Of a stretch of 64,000 bases of DNA, positions 10,062 to 20,887 are shown piece after piece (positions within the stretch are counted from its first letter, which is position 1; each line of letters opens with the position of its first letter). This DNA is from Gadus chalcogrammus (lineage: Eukaryota; Chordata; Actinopteri; Gadiformes; Gadidae): contig NC_079416.1 in NCBI RefSeq assembly GCF_026213295.1, positions 681,892 to 745,891 on the forward strand. Reading direction: 5' to 3'. Both the position numbers and the translations under genes were made by a program. The notes below the pieces were generated by a model, which was not told the origin of the DNA, did no database searches, and saw nothing but the letters and a program-made list of their open reading frames with translations.

Positions 10062-10134
10062 GTTTTCGTAGTGTAGTGGTTATCACGTTCGCCTCACACG
10101 CGAAAGGTCCCAGGTTCGAAACCGGGCGGAAACG
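10062..10134 (+). tRNA. trnav-cac: tRNA-Val (CAC), discriminator G
   Basis: Anticodon CAC at 10095-10097. T5 and A51 (mismatch with G63), and G instead of A at position 73 next to the CCA end. Confidence 0.82.
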
Positions 10135-10371
10135 TCAAAGCTGTTTTGAGATCAACAAAGTTAATGTTTAAATTCTCCTGCTTTACTATCAAGCAGCTAT
10201 TCGTGATGAGCCTGTCTGGAACAGGACCTTCAGCAGTGACTACTTGGCACCACGCCACCTCTTCAACCGATAGCCTCGGCATATTATTAAGTGTTTAAAC
10301 CTGCGCTGAAAACCTGTTCATGCGGGAGCTTCTGCTGACAAAATTTTCTAGGGTTATGCTCAAGCTAACAG

Positions 10372-10444
10372 GTTTCCGTTGTGTAGTGATTATCACGTTC
10401 GCCTAACACGCGAAAGGTCTCCGGTTTGAAACCGGGCAGAAACA
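10372..10444 (+). tRNA. trnav-aac: tRNA-Val (AAC), V2 class
   Basis: Anticodon AAC at 10405-10407. T9, A18, T49, T56 and A67. Confidence 0.83.
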
Positions 10445-10681
10445 GTTTCATTGTTTTGAGATATACAAAGTTAATGTTTAAATTCTCCTGCTTTACTATC
10501 AAGCAGCTATTCGGGAAAAGTCTATCTGGAACAGAAACTTCAGCAGCGTCTACTTGGCACCACGCCCCCTCTTCAACCGATAGCCTCGTCATATTATTAA
10601 GTATTTAAACCAACGCGGAAAACCTGTTCATGCGGGTGCTTCTGATGACAATATTTTCTAGTTTTTTTGTCTTTCGTACAG

Positions 10682-10754
10682 GTTTCCGTAGTGTAGTGGT
10701 TATCACGTTCGCCTTACACGCGAAAGGTCCCCGGTTCAAGACCGGGCGGAAACA
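10682..10754 (+). tRNA. trnav-uac: tRNA-Val (TAC)
   Basis: Anticodon TAC at 10715-10717. A57 and G59 in the T loop; all stems intact. 226-bp S form without T4 follows. Confidence 0.93.
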
Positions 10755-10980
10755 GCATTAATTACAAATTTAATGTTGAAATTCTCCTGCTTTGCTATCA
10801 AGCAGCTATTCGGGAAAAGTCTGTCTGGAACAGGACCTTCAGCAGTGACTACTTGGCACCACGCCACCTCTTCAACCGACAGCCTCGTCTTATTATTAAG
10901 TGTTTAAACCTGTGCTGAAAACCTGTTCATGCGGGAGCTTCTGCTGACAACATTTTCTAGGGTTATGCTCAAGCTAATAG

Positions 10981-11053
10981 GTTTCTGTTGTGTAGTGATT
11001 ATCACGTTCGCCTAACACGCGTTAGGTCCCCGGTTCGAAACCGGGCAGAAACA
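10981..11053 (+). tRNA. trnav-aac: tRNA-Val (AAC), V2 class with restored pair
   Basis: Anticodon AAC at 11014-11016. T6 pairs with the V2 base A67, repairing the mismatch other V2 genes carry. T9, A18, T42 and T43 weaken the anticodon stem. Confidence 0.8.
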
Positions 11054-11290
11054 GTTTCATCGTTTTGAGACATACAAAGTTAATGTTTAAATTCTCCTGC
11101 TTTACTATCAAGCAGCTATTCGGGAAAAGGCTATCTGGACCAGAAACTTCAGCAGCGTCTACTTGGCACCACGCCAACTCTTCAACCGATAGCCGCGTCA
11201 TATTATTAAGTGTTTAAACCTGCGCTGAAAACCTGTTCATGCGGGAGCTTCTGCTGACAAAATTTTCTAGGGTTTTGTTCATTATACATA

Positions 11291-11363
11291 GTTTCCGTAG
11301 TGTAGTGGTTATCACGTTCGCCTAACACGCGAAAGGTCCGCGGTTCGAGACTGGGCGGAAACA
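11291..11363 (+). tRNA. trnav-aac: tRNA-Val (AAC)
   Basis: Anticodon AAC at 11324-11326. G50 (mismatch with G64), G59 and T62. Confidence 0.9.
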
Positions 11364-11837
11364 TGGTGAAAGTATTTGTATTTAGTGCTCGCAGTTGATA
11401 GCATAGACTGTGTGAAAGTTAAACTCTAACTCTAGTTGTGAGAAGTTCTTAGGAGTGTCTTGGTGTCAACCTCCTTTCCTGTTTTGCCTAGCGTTACTGA
11501 GTCTTCTACGTGCACCTCTCCAGCATGGACTTCTGGAGTAACCGTCTCATCCTGGATCGTCTAGCGTGCAATGGACGGTTCGTAGTCCATTAGCATGTCG
11601 TGGCGGGCTTTGGCCGCTGTCGTTACGACTTTACAATTGAGGCCTAGCGTGCTTGCATTGTTCCCCGCGGTAGCAGATGGGCAAATGGATGTTTAGGATA
11701 ATATGTTTCAAATATGTATGATATAACCACTTACATTCACACCTGACCACTCTGACCCTGGTTCCATTAAATGTTGTGAACTAGACTGGACGGTTGATGA
11801 CGGGATTCTGATGGGTCGCCAGATACTCTGTGTATGT

Positions 11838-11910
11838 GTTTTCGTAGTGTAGTGGTTATCACGTTCGCCTCACACGCGAAAGGTCCACGGTTTGAAACCG
11901 GGCGGAAACA
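11838..11910 (+). tRNA. trnav-cac: tRNA-Val (CAC)
   Basis: Anticodon CAC at 11871-11873. T5, A50 and T56, like 7733. Confidence 0.85.
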
Positions 11911-12147
11911 TCAAAACTGTTTTGAGATCAACAAAGTTAATGTTTAAATTCTCCTGCTTTACTATCAAGCAGCTATTCGTGATGAGTCTATCTGGAACAG
12001 AGCCTTCAGCAGCGTCTACTTGGCACCACGCCACCTCTTCAACCGATAGCCTCGTCATATTATTAAGTGTTTAAACCTGCGCTGAAAACCTGTTCATGTG
12101 GGAACTTCTGCTGACAAAATTTTCTAGGGTTATGCTAAAGCTAACAG

Positions 12148-12221
12148 GTTTCAAGTTGTGTAGTGATTATCACGTTCGCCTAACACGCGAAAGGTCTCCA
12201 GTTTGAAACCGGGCAGAAACA
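12148..12221 (+). tRNA. trnav-aac: tRNA-Val (AAC), acceptor insertion
   Basis: Anticodon AAC at 12182-12184. 74-base form as 6565. The following spacer resembles that after 8426 and then 8736, showing that two genes were lost here. Confidence 0.65.
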
Positions 12222-12459
12222 GTTTTATCGTTTTGAGATCAACAAAGTTAATGTTTAAATTCTCCTGCTTTACTATCAAGCAGCTATTCGTGATGAGTCT
12301 ATCTGGAACAGAGCCATCAGCAGCGTCTACTTGGCACCACGCCACCTGTTCAACTGATAGCCTCGTCATATTATTAAGTGTTTAAACCTGCGCTGAAAAC
12401 CTGTTCATGCGGGAGCTTCTGCTGACAAAAAATTTCTAGGGTTTTGCTCAATCGACATG

Positions 12460-12532
12460 GTTTCCCTAGTGTAGTGGTTATCACGTTCGCCTAACACGCG
12501 ATAGGTCCCCTGTTCGAGACCGGGCGGAAACA
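12460..12532 (+). tRNA. trnav-aac: tRNA-Val (AAC), diverged
   Basis: Anticodon AAC at 12493-12495. C7, T43, T52 and G59, as 8975. Confidence 0.75.
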
Positions 12533-12689
12533 AGGTGAAAGTATTTGTATTTAGCGCTCGCATTTGAGAGCATAGACTGTATGAAAGTTAAACTCGAACT
12601 CTCGTTGTGAGAAGTGTCTGGGTGTCAACCTCCTTTCCTGATTTTCCTAGCGTTAGTGAGTCTTCTACGTACAGATTTTCCGTGTATGT

Positions 12690-12762
12690 GTTTCCGTAGT
12701 GTAGTGGTTATCACGTTCGCCTCAAATGCGAACGGTCCCCGGTTTGAAACCGGGCGGAAACA
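12690..12762 (+). tRNA. tRNA with Val body and CAA anticodon
   Basis: CAA at 12723-12725, with T38, C44 and T56. Same as 9205, in the second block version. Confidence 0.85.
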
Positions 12763-12999
12763 GCATTATTGTTTTGAGGTATACAAAGTTAATGTTTAAA
12801 TTCTCCTGCTTTACTATCAAGTAGCTATTCGTGAAGAGTTTGTCTTGAACAGAACCATCAGCAGCGTCTACTTGGCACCACGCCACCTCTTGAACCTATA
12901 GCCTCGTCATATTATTAAGTATTTAAACCAACGCGGAAAACCTGTTCATGTGGGTGCTTCTGATCACAATATTTTCTAGGTTTTTTATCATTCTCATAG

Positions 13000-13072
13000 G
13001 TTTCCGTAGTGTAGTGGTTATCACGTTCGCCTTACACGCGAAAGGTCCCCGGTTCGAGACCGGGTGGAAACA
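13000..13072 (+). tRNA. trnav-uac: tRNA-Val (TAC)
   Basis: Anticodon TAC at 13033-13035. G59 and T66. The upstream T tract is interrupted by an A here. Confidence 0.94.
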
Positions 13073-13546
13073 TGGTGAAAGTATTTGTATTTAGTGCTCG
13101 CAGTTGAGAGCATAGACTGTATGAAAGTTAAACTCTAACTCTAGTTGTGAGAAGTTCTTAGGAGTGTCTTGGTGTCAACCTCCTTTCCTGTTTTGCCTAG
13201 CGTTACTGAGTCTTCTACGTGCACCTCTCCAGCATGGACTTCTGGGGTAACCGTCTCATCCTGGATCTTCTAGCGTGCAATGGACGGTTCGTAGTCCATT
13301 AGCATGTCGTGGCGGGCTTTGGCCGCTGTCGTTACGACTTTACAATTGAGGCCTAGCGTGCTTGCATTGTTCCCCGCGGTAGCAGATGGGCAAATGGATG
13401 TTTAGGATAATATGTTTCAAATATGTATGATATAACCACTTACATTCACACCTGACCACTCTGACCCTGGTTCCATTAAATGTTGTGAACTAGACTGGAC
13501 GGTTGATGACGGGATTCTGATGGGTCGCCAGATACTCTGTGTATGT

Positions 13547-13619
13547 GTTTTCGTAGTGTAGTGGTTATCACGTTCGCCTCACACGCGAAAGGTCCACGGT
13601 TTGAAACCGGGCGGAAACA
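13547..13619 (+). tRNA. trnav-cac: tRNA-Val (CAC)
   Basis: Anticodon CAC at 13580-13582. T5, A50 and T56. Confidence 0.85.
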
Positions 13620-13856
13620 TCAAAACTGTTTTGAGATCAACAAAGTTAATGTTTAAATTCTCCTGCTTTACTATCAAGCAGCTATTCGTGATGAGTCTAT
13701 CTGGAACAGAGCCTTCAGCAGCGTCTACTTGGCACCACGCCACCTCTTCAACCGATAGCCTCGTCATATTATTAAGTGTTTAAACCTGCGCTGAAAACCT
13801 GTTCATGTGGGAACTTCTGCTGACAAAATTTTCTAGGGTTATGCTAAAGCTAACAG

Positions 13857-13930
13857 GTTTCAAGTTGTGTAGTGATTATCACGTTCGCCTAACACGCGAA
13901 AGGTCTCCAGTTTGAAACCGGGCAGAAACA
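13857..13930 (+). tRNA. trnav-aac: tRNA-Val (AAC), acceptor insertion
   Basis: Anticodon AAC at 13891-13893. 74-base form as 6565. Confidence 0.65.
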
Positions 13931-14167
13931 GTTTCATTGTTTTGAGATCAACAAAGTTAATGTTTAAATTCTCCTGCTTTACTATCAAGCAGCTATTCGT
14001 GATGAGTCTATCTGGAACAGAGCCTTCAGCAGCGTCTACTTGGCACCACGCCACCTCTTCAACTGATAGCCTCGTCATATTAATAAGTCTTTAAACCTGC
14101 GCTGAAAACCTGTTCATGCGGGAGCTTCTGCTGACAAAATTTTCTAGGGTTATGCTCAAGCTAATAG

Positions 14168-14240
14168 GTTTCCGTTGTGTAGTGATTATCACGTTCGCCT
14201 AACACGCGATAGGTCCCCGGTTCGAAACCGGGCAGAAACA
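14168..14240 (+). tRNA. trnav-aac: tRNA-Val (AAC), V2 class
   Basis: Anticodon AAC at 14201-14203. T9, A18, T43 and A67. Confidence 0.83.
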
Positions 14241-14477
14241 GTTTTATCGTTTTGAGATATACAAAGTTAATGTTTAAATTCTCCTGCTTTACTATCAAGC
14301 AGCTATTCGGGAAAAGGCTATCTGGAACAGAAACTTCAGCAGCGTCTACTTGGCACCACGCCAACTCTTCAACCGATAGCCGCGTCATATTATTAAGTGT
14401 TTAAACCTGCGCTGAAAACCTGTTCATGCGGGAGCTTCTGCTGACAAAATTTTCTAGGGTTTTGATCAATCTACATG

Positions 14478-14550
14478 GTTTCCGTAGTGTAGTGGTTATC
14501 TCGTTCGCCTAACACGCGAAAGGTCCCCGGTTCGAAACCGGGCGGAAACA
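14478..14550 (+). tRNA. trnav-aac: tRNA-Val (AAC)
   Basis: Anticodon AAC at 14511-14513. T24 only. Confidence 0.92.
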
Positions 14551-14788
14551 GCAATACTGTTTTGAGATCAACAAAGTTAATGTTTAAATTCTCCTGCTTT
14601 ACTATCAAGCAGCTATTCGTGATGAGTCTATCTGGAACAGAGCCATCAGCAGCGTCTACTTGGCACCACGCCACCTGTTCAACTGATAGCCTCGTCATAT
14701 TATTAAGTGTTTAAACCTGCGCTGAAAACCTGTTCATGCGGGAGCTTCTGCTGACAAAAAATTTCTAGGGTTTTGCTCAATCGACATG

Positions 14789-14861
14789 GTTTCCCTAGTG
14801 TAGTGGTTATCACGTTCGCCTAACACGCGATAGGTCCCCTGTTCGAGACCGGGCGGAAACA
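14789..14861 (+). tRNA. trnav-aac: tRNA-Val (AAC), diverged
   Basis: Anticodon AAC at 14822-14824. C7, T43, T52 and G59. Confidence 0.75.
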
Positions 14862-15018
14862 AGGTGAAAGTATTTGTATTTAGCGCTCGCATTTGAGAGC
14901 ATAGACTGTATGAAAGTTAAACTCGAACTCTCGTTGTGAGAAGTGTCTGGGTGTCAACCTCCTTTCCTGATTTTCCTAGCGTTAGTGAGTCTTCTACGTA
15001 CAGATTTTCCGTGTATGT

Positions 15019-15091
15019 GTTTCCGTAGTGTAGTGGTTATCACGTTCGCCTCAAATGCGAACGGTCCCCGGTTTGAAACCGGGCGGAAACA
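15019..15091 (+). tRNA. tRNA with Val body and CAA anticodon
   Basis: CAA at 15052-15054, with T38, C44 and T56, identical to 12690. Confidence 0.85.
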
Positions 15092-15328
15092 GCATTATTG
15101 TTTTGAGGTATACAAAGTTAATGTTTAAATTCTCCTGCTTTACTATCAAGTAGCTATTCGTGAAGAGTTTGTCTTGAACAGAACCATCAGCAGCGTCTAC
15201 TTGGCACCACGCCACCTCTTGAACCTATAGCCTCGTCATATTATTAAGTATTTAAACCAACGCGGAAAACCTGTTCATGTGGGTGCTTCTGATCACAATA
15301 TTTTCTAGGTTTTTTATCATTCTCATAG

Positions 15329-15401
15329 GTTTCCGTAGTGTAGTGGTTATCACGTTCGCCTTACACGCGAAAGGTCCCCGGTTCGAGACCGGGTGGAAAC
15401 A
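15329..15401 (+). tRNA. trnav-uac: tRNA-Val (TAC)
   Basis: Anticodon TAC at 15362-15364. G59 and T66. Confidence 0.94.
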
Positions 15402-15875
15402 TGGTGAAAGTATTTGTATTTAGTGCTCGCAGTTGAGAGCATAGACTGTATGAAAGTTAAACTCTAACTCTAGTTGTGAGAAGTTCTTAGGAGTGTCTTG
15501 GTGTCAACCTCCTTTCCTGTTTTGCCTAGCGTTACTGAGTCTTCTACGTGCACCTCTCCAGCATGGACTTCTGGGGTAACCGTCTCATCCTGGATCTTCT
15601 AGCGTGCAATGGACGGTTCGTAGTCCATTAGCATGTCGTGGCGGGCTTTGGCCGCTGTCGTTACGACTTTACAATTGAGGCCTAGCGTGCTTGCATTGTT
15701 CCCCGCGGTAGCAGATGGGCAAATGGATGTTTAGGATAATATGTTTCAAATATGTATGATATAACCACTTACATTCACACCTGACCACTCTGACCCTGGT
15801 TCCATTAAATGTTGTGAACTAGACTGGACGGTTGATGACGGGATTCTGATGGGTCGCCAGATACTCTGTGTATGT

Positions 15876-15948
15876 GTTTTCGTAGTGTAGTGGTTATCAC
15901 GTTCGCCTCACACGCGAAAGGTCCACGGTTTGAAACCGGGCGGAAACA
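15876..15948 (+). tRNA. trnav-cac: tRNA-Val (CAC)
   Basis: Anticodon CAC at 15909-15911. T5, A50 and T56. Confidence 0.85.
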
Positions 15949-16185
15949 TCAAAACTGTTTTGAGATCAACAAAGTTAATGTTTAAATTCTCCTGCTTTAC
16001 TATCAAGCAGCTATTCGTGATGAGTCTATCTGGAACAGAGCCTTCAGCAGCGTCTACTTGGCACCACGCCACCTCTTCAACCGATAGCCTCGTCATATTA
16101 TTAAGTGTTTAAACCTGCGCTGAAAACCTGTTCATGTGGGAACTTCTGCTGACAAAATTTTCTAGGGTTATGCTAAAGCTAACAG

Positions 16186-16259
16186 GTTTCAAGTTGTGTA
16201 GTGATTATCACGTTCGCCTAACACGCGAAAGGTCTCCAGTTTGAAACCGGGCAGAAACA
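16186..16259 (+). tRNA. trnav-aac: tRNA-Val (AAC), acceptor insertion
   Basis: Anticodon AAC at 16220-16222. 74-base form as 6565. Confidence 0.65.
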
Positions 16260-16496
16260 GTTTCATTGTTTTGAGATCAACAAAGTTAATGTTTAAATTC
16301 TCCTGCTTTACTATCAAGCAGCTATTCGTGATGAGTCTATCTGGAACAGAGCCTTCAGCAGCGTCTACTTGGCACCACGCCACCTCTTCAACTGATAGCC
16401 TCGTCATATTAATAAGTGTTTAAACCTGCGCTGAAAACCTGTTCATGCGGGAGCTTCTGCTGACAAAATTTTCTAGGGTTATGCTCAAGCTAATAG

Positions 16497-16569
16497 GTTT
16501 CCGTTGTGTAGTGATTATCACGTTCGCCTAACACGCGATAGGTCCCCGGTTCGAAACCGGGCAGAAACA
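16497..16569 (+). tRNA. trnav-aac: tRNA-Val (AAC), V2 class
   Basis: Anticodon AAC at 16530-16532. T9, A18, T43 and A67. Confidence 0.83.
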
Positions 16570-16806
16570 GTTTTATCGTTTTGAGATATACAAAGTTAAT
16601 GTTTAAATTCTCCTGCTTTACTATCAAGCAGCTATTCGGGAAAAGGCTATCTGGAACAGAAACTTCAGCAGCGTCTACTTGGCACCACGCCAACTCTTCA
16701 ACCGATAGCCGCGTCATATTATTAAGTGTTTAAACCTGCGCTGAAAACCTGTTCATGCGGGAGCTTCTGCTGACAAAATTTTCTAGGGTTTTGATCAATC
16801 TACATG

Positions 16807-16879
16807 GTTTCCGTAGTGTAGTGGTTATCTCGTTCGCCTAACACGCGAAAGGTCCCCGGTTCGAAACCGGGCGGAAACA
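16807..16879 (+). tRNA. trnav-aac: tRNA-Val (AAC), fusion of two neighbours
   Basis: Anticodon AAC at 16840-16842. T24 and the 5' flank match the gene at 14478; the 3' flank (AGGTGAAAG) matches that after 14789. One unit was lost by exchange inside the tRNA, leaving a working-looking gene. Confidence 0.9.
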
Positions 16880-17036
16880 AGGTGAAAGTATTTGTATTTA
16901 GCGCTCGCATTTGAGAGCATAGACTGTATGAAAGTTAAACTCGAACTCTCGTTGTGAGAAGTGTCTGGGTGTCAACCTCCTTTCCTGATTTTCCTAGCGT
17001 TAGTGAGTCTTCTACGTACAGATTTTCCGTGTATGT

Positions 17037-17109
17037 GTTTCCGTAGTGTAGTGGTTATCACGTTCGCCTCAAATGCGAACGGTCCCCGGTTTGATACCGG
17101 GCGGAAACA
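17037..17109 (+). tRNA. tRNA with Val body and CAA anticodon
   Basis: CAA at 17070-17072, with T38, C44 and T56 and an extra T59 in the T loop. Fourth and last CAA copy. Confidence 0.83.
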
Positions 17110-17346
17110 GCATTATTGTTTTGAGGTATACAAAGTTAATGTTTAAATTCTCCTGCTTTACTATCAAGTAGCTATTCGTGAAGAGTTTGTCTTGAACAGA
17201 ACCATCAGCAGCGTCTACTTGGCACCACGCCACCTCTTGAACCTATAGCCTCGTCATATTATTAAGTATTTAAACCAACGCGGAAAACCTGTTCATGTGG
17301 GTGCTTCTGATCACAATATTTTCTAGGTTTTTTTTCATTCTCATAG

Positions 17347-17419
17347 GTTTCCGTAGTGTAGTGGTTATCACGTTCGCCTTACACGCGAAAGGTCCCCGGT
17401 TCGAGACCGGGTGGAAACA
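17347..17419 (+). tRNA. trnav-uac: tRNA-Val (TAC)
   Basis: Anticodon TAC at 17380-17382. G59 and T66. Confidence 0.94.
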
Positions 17420-17893
17420 TGGTGAAAGTATTTATATTTAGTGCTCGCAGTTGAGAGCATAGACTGTATGAAAGTTAAACTCTAACTCTAGTTGTGAGAA
17501 GTTCTTAGGAGTGTCTTGGTGTCAACCTCCTTTCCTGTTTTGCCTAGCGTTACTGAGTCTTCTACGTGCACCTCTCCAGCATGGACTTCTGGGGTAACCG
17601 TCTCATCCTGGATCTTCTAGCGTGCAATGGACGGTTCGTAGTCCATTAGCATGTCGTGGCGGGCTTTGGCCGCTGTCTTTACGACTTTACAATTGAGGCC
17701 TAGCTTGCTAGCATTGTTCCCCGCGGTAGCAGATGGGCGAAAGGATGTTTAGGATAATATGTTACAAATATGTATGATATAACCACTTACATTCACACCT
17801 GACCACTCTGACTCTGGTTCCATTAAATGTTGTGAACTAGACTGGACGGTTGATGACGGGATTCTGATGGGTTGCCAGATACTCCGTATATGT

Positions 17894-17966
17894 GTTTTCG
17901 TAGTGTAGTGGTTATCACGTTCGCCTCACACGCGAAAGGTCCCAGGTTCGAAACCGGGCGGAAACG
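17894..17966 (+). tRNA. trnav-cac: tRNA-Val (CAC), discriminator G
   Basis: Anticodon CAC at 17927-17929. T5, A51 and G73, like 10062. Confidence 0.82.
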
Positions 17967-18203
17967 TCAAAGCTGTTTTGAGATCAACAAAGTTAATGTT
18001 TAAATTCTCCTGCTTTACTATCAAGCAGCTATTCGTGATGAGCCTGTCTGGAACAGGACCTTCAGCAGTGACTACTTGGCACCACGCCACCTCTTCAACC
18101 GATAGCCTCGTCATATTATTAAGTGTTTAAACCTGCGCTGAAAACCTGTTCATGCGGGAGCTTCTGCTGACAAAATTTTCTAGGGTTATGCTCCTTCAAC
18201 ATG

Positions 18204-18276
18204 GTTTCCGTTGTGTAGTGATTATCACGTTCGCCTAACACGCGAAAGGTCCCCGGTTCGAGACTGGGCGGAAACA
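18204..18276 (+). tRNA. trnav-aac: tRNA-Val (AAC), V2/consensus mosaic
   Basis: Anticodon AAC at 18237-18239. The 5' half has V2 bases T9 and A18; the 3' half has G59 and T62 with normal G67, and an L spacer follows. Looks like an exchange within the gene. Confidence 0.88.
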
Positions 18277-18749
18277 TGGTGACAGTATTTGTATTTAGTG
18301 CTCGCAGTTGATAGCATAGACTGTGTGAAAGTTAAACTCTAACTCTAGTTGTGAGAAGTTCTTAGGAGTGTCTTGGTGTCAACCTCCTTTCCTGTTTTGC
18401 CTAGCGTTACTGAGTCTTCTACGTGCACCTCTCCAGCATGGACTTCTGGAGTAACCGTCTCATCCTGGATCGTCTAGCGTGCAATGGACGGTTCGTAGTC
18501 CATTAGCATGTCGTGGCGGGCTTTGGCCGCTGAATTACGACTTTACAATTGAGGCCTAGCGTGCTTGCATTGTTCCCCGCGGTAGCAGATGGGCAAATGG
18601 ATGTTTAGGATAATATGTTTCAAATATGTATGATATAACCACTTACATTCACACCTGACCACTCTGACCCTGGTTCCATTAAATGTTGTGAACTAGACTG
18701 GACGGTTGATGACGGGATTCTGATGGGTCGCCAGATACGCCGTGTATGT

Positions 18750-18822
18750 GTTTTCGTAGTGTAGTGGTTATCACGGTCGCCTCACACGCGAAAAGTCCCC
18801 GGTTCGAAACCGGGCGGAAACA
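18750..18822 (+). tRNA. trnav-cac: tRNA-Val (CAC)
   Basis: Anticodon CAC at 18783-18785. T5, G27 (mismatch with A43) and A45. Confidence 0.87.
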
Positions 18823-19059
18823 TCAAAACTGTTTTGAGATCAACAAAGTTAATGTTTAAATTCTCCTGCTTTACTATCAAGCAGCTATTCGGGAAAAGGC
18901 TATCTGGAACAGAAACTTCAGCAGCGTCTACTTGGCACCACGCCACCTCTTCAACCGATAGCCGCGTCATATTATTAAGTGTTTAAACCTGCGCTGAAAA
19001 CCTGTTCTTGCGGGAGCTTCTGCTGGCAAAATTTTCTAGGGTTTTGCTCAATCGACATG

Positions 19060-19132
19060 GTTTCCGTAGTGTAGTGGTTATCACGTTCGCCTAACACGCG
19101 ATAGGTCCCCGGTTCGAGACCGGGCGGAAATA
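19060..19132 (+). tRNA. trnav-aac: tRNA-Val (AAC)
   Basis: Anticodon AAC at 19093-19095. T43, G59 and T72 (G1-T72 end pair). Hybrid L/S spacer follows. Confidence 0.9.
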
Positions 19133-19494
19133 TGGTGAAAGTATTTGTATTTAGCGCTCGCAGTTGAGAGCATAGACTGTATGAAAGTTAAACTCGAACT
19201 CTAGTTGTGAGTAGTGTCTGGGTGTCAACCTCCTTTCCTGATTTTCCTAGCGTTACTGAGTCTTCTACGTGCACCTCTCCAGCATGGACTTCTGGGGTAA
19301 CTGTCTCATCCTGGATCGTCTAGCATGCAATGGACGGTTCGTAGGCCATTGGTATGTCGTGGTGGGCTTTGGCCGCTGTCGTTACGACTTTACAAGCCTC
19401 GTCATATTATTAAGTATTTAAACCAACGCGGAAAACCTGTTCATGCGGGTGCTTCTGATCACAATATTTTCTAGGTTTGTTTTCATTCTCAAAG
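19133..19494 (+). repeat. Hybrid L/S spacer (362 bp)
   Basis: The first part is L up to GACTTTACAA; it then switches to the last part of the S spacer (GCCTCGTCATATT). It always lies between an AAC gene and a TAC gene. Copies begin at 29385, 33310, 39008, 43140, 45899, 50481, 54753, 57512 and 60890, so one recombination product has spread. Confidence 0.9.
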
Positions 19495-19567
19495 GTTTCC
19501 GTAGTGTAGTGGTTATCACGTTCGCCTTACACGCGATAGGTCCCCGGTTCGAGACTGGGCGGAAACA
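19495..19567 (+). tRNA. trnav-uac: tRNA-Val (TAC)
   Basis: Anticodon TAC at 19528-19530. T43, G59 and T62. Confidence 0.92.
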
Positions 19568-20041
19568 TGGTGAAAGTATTTGTATTTAGTGCTCGCAGTT
19601 GAGAGCATAGACTGTATGAAAGTTAAACTCTAACTCTAGTTGTGAGAAGTTCTTAGGAGTGTCTTGGTGTCAACCTCCTTTCCTGTTTTGCCTAGCGTTA
19701 CTGAGTCTTCTACGTGCACCTCTCCAGCATGGAATTCTGGGGTAACCGTCTCATCCTGGATCGTCTAGCGTGCAATGGACGGTTCGTAGTCCATTAGCAT
19801 GTCGTGGCGGGCTTTGGCCGCTGTCGTTACGACTTTACAATTGAGGCCTAGCGTACTAGCATTGTTCCCCGCGGTAGCAGATGGGCGAATGGATGTTTAG
19901 GATAATATGTTTCAAATATGTAAGATATAACCACTTACATTCACACCTGACCACTCTGACCCTGGTTCCATTAAATGTTGTGAACTAGACTGGACGGTTG
20001 ATGACGGGATTCTGATGGGTTGCCAAATACTAGGTGTATGT

Positions 20042-20114
20042 GTATTCGTAGTGTAGTGGTTATCACGTTCGCCTCACATGAGAAAGGTCCCAGGTTCGAA
20101 ACCGGGAGGAAACA
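20042..20114 (+). tRNA. trnav-cac: tRNA-Val (CAC), decayed
   Basis: Anticodon CAC at 20075-20077. A3, T5, T38, A40, A51 and A66 leave mismatches in three stems. Confidence 0.68.
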
Positions 20115-20351
20115 TCAAAACTGTTTTGAGATCAACAAAGTTAATGTTTAAATTCTCCTGCTTTACTATCAAGCAGCTATTCGTGATGAGTCTATCTGGA
20201 ACAGAGCCTTCAGCAGTGACTACTTGGCACCACGCCACCTCTTCAACCGATAGCCTCGTCATATTATTAAGTGTTTAAACCTGCGCTGAAAACCTGTTCA
20301 TGCGGGAGCTTCTGCTGACAACATTTTCTAGGGTTTTGATCAATCGACATG

Positions 20352-20424
20352 GTTTCCGTAGTGTAGTGGTTATCACGTTCGCCTAACACGCGAAAGGTCC
20401 CCGGTTCGAGACAGGGCGGAAACA
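20352..20424 (+). tRNA. trnav-aac: tRNA-Val (AAC)
   Basis: Anticodon AAC at 20385-20387. G59 and A62 (mismatch with G52). Confidence 0.9.
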
Positions 20425-20887
20425 TGATGAAAGTAATTGTAATTAGCGCTCGCAGTTGAGAGCATAGACTGTATGAAAGTTAAACTCGAACTCTCGTTGT
20501 GAGAAGTGTCTTGGTGTCAACCTCCTTTCCTGATTTTCCTAGCGTTACTGAGTTTTCTACGTGCACCTCTCCAGCATGGACTTCTTGGGTAACCGTCTCA
20601 TCCTGGATCGTCTAGCATGCAATGGACGGTTCGTAGGCCATTGGCATGTCGTGGCGGGCTTTGGCCGCTGTCGTTACGACTTTACAATTGAGGCCTAGCG
20701 TGTTAGCATTGTTCCCCGCTGTAGCAGATGGGCGAATGGATGTTTAGGATAATATGTTTCAAATATGTATGATATAACCACTTACATTCACACCTGACCA
20801 CTCTGACCCAGGTTCCATTAAATGGTGTGAACTCGACTGGACGGTTGATGACAGGATTCTGATGGGTTGCCAGATTCTTGTCTATGT

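Larger units (their letters stand above)
7733..17893 (+). repeat. 2329-bp block family, four versions
   Basis: Starts at 7733, 11838, 13547 and 15876. The full form (7733-10061, 13547-15875) has CAC, AAC with insertion, AAC-V2, AAC with T24, AAC with C7, CAA-anticodon gene and TAC. The version at 11838 lacks two genes; the one at 15876 has two genes fused at 16807. 10062-11837 is other material between copies. Confidence 0.9.
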
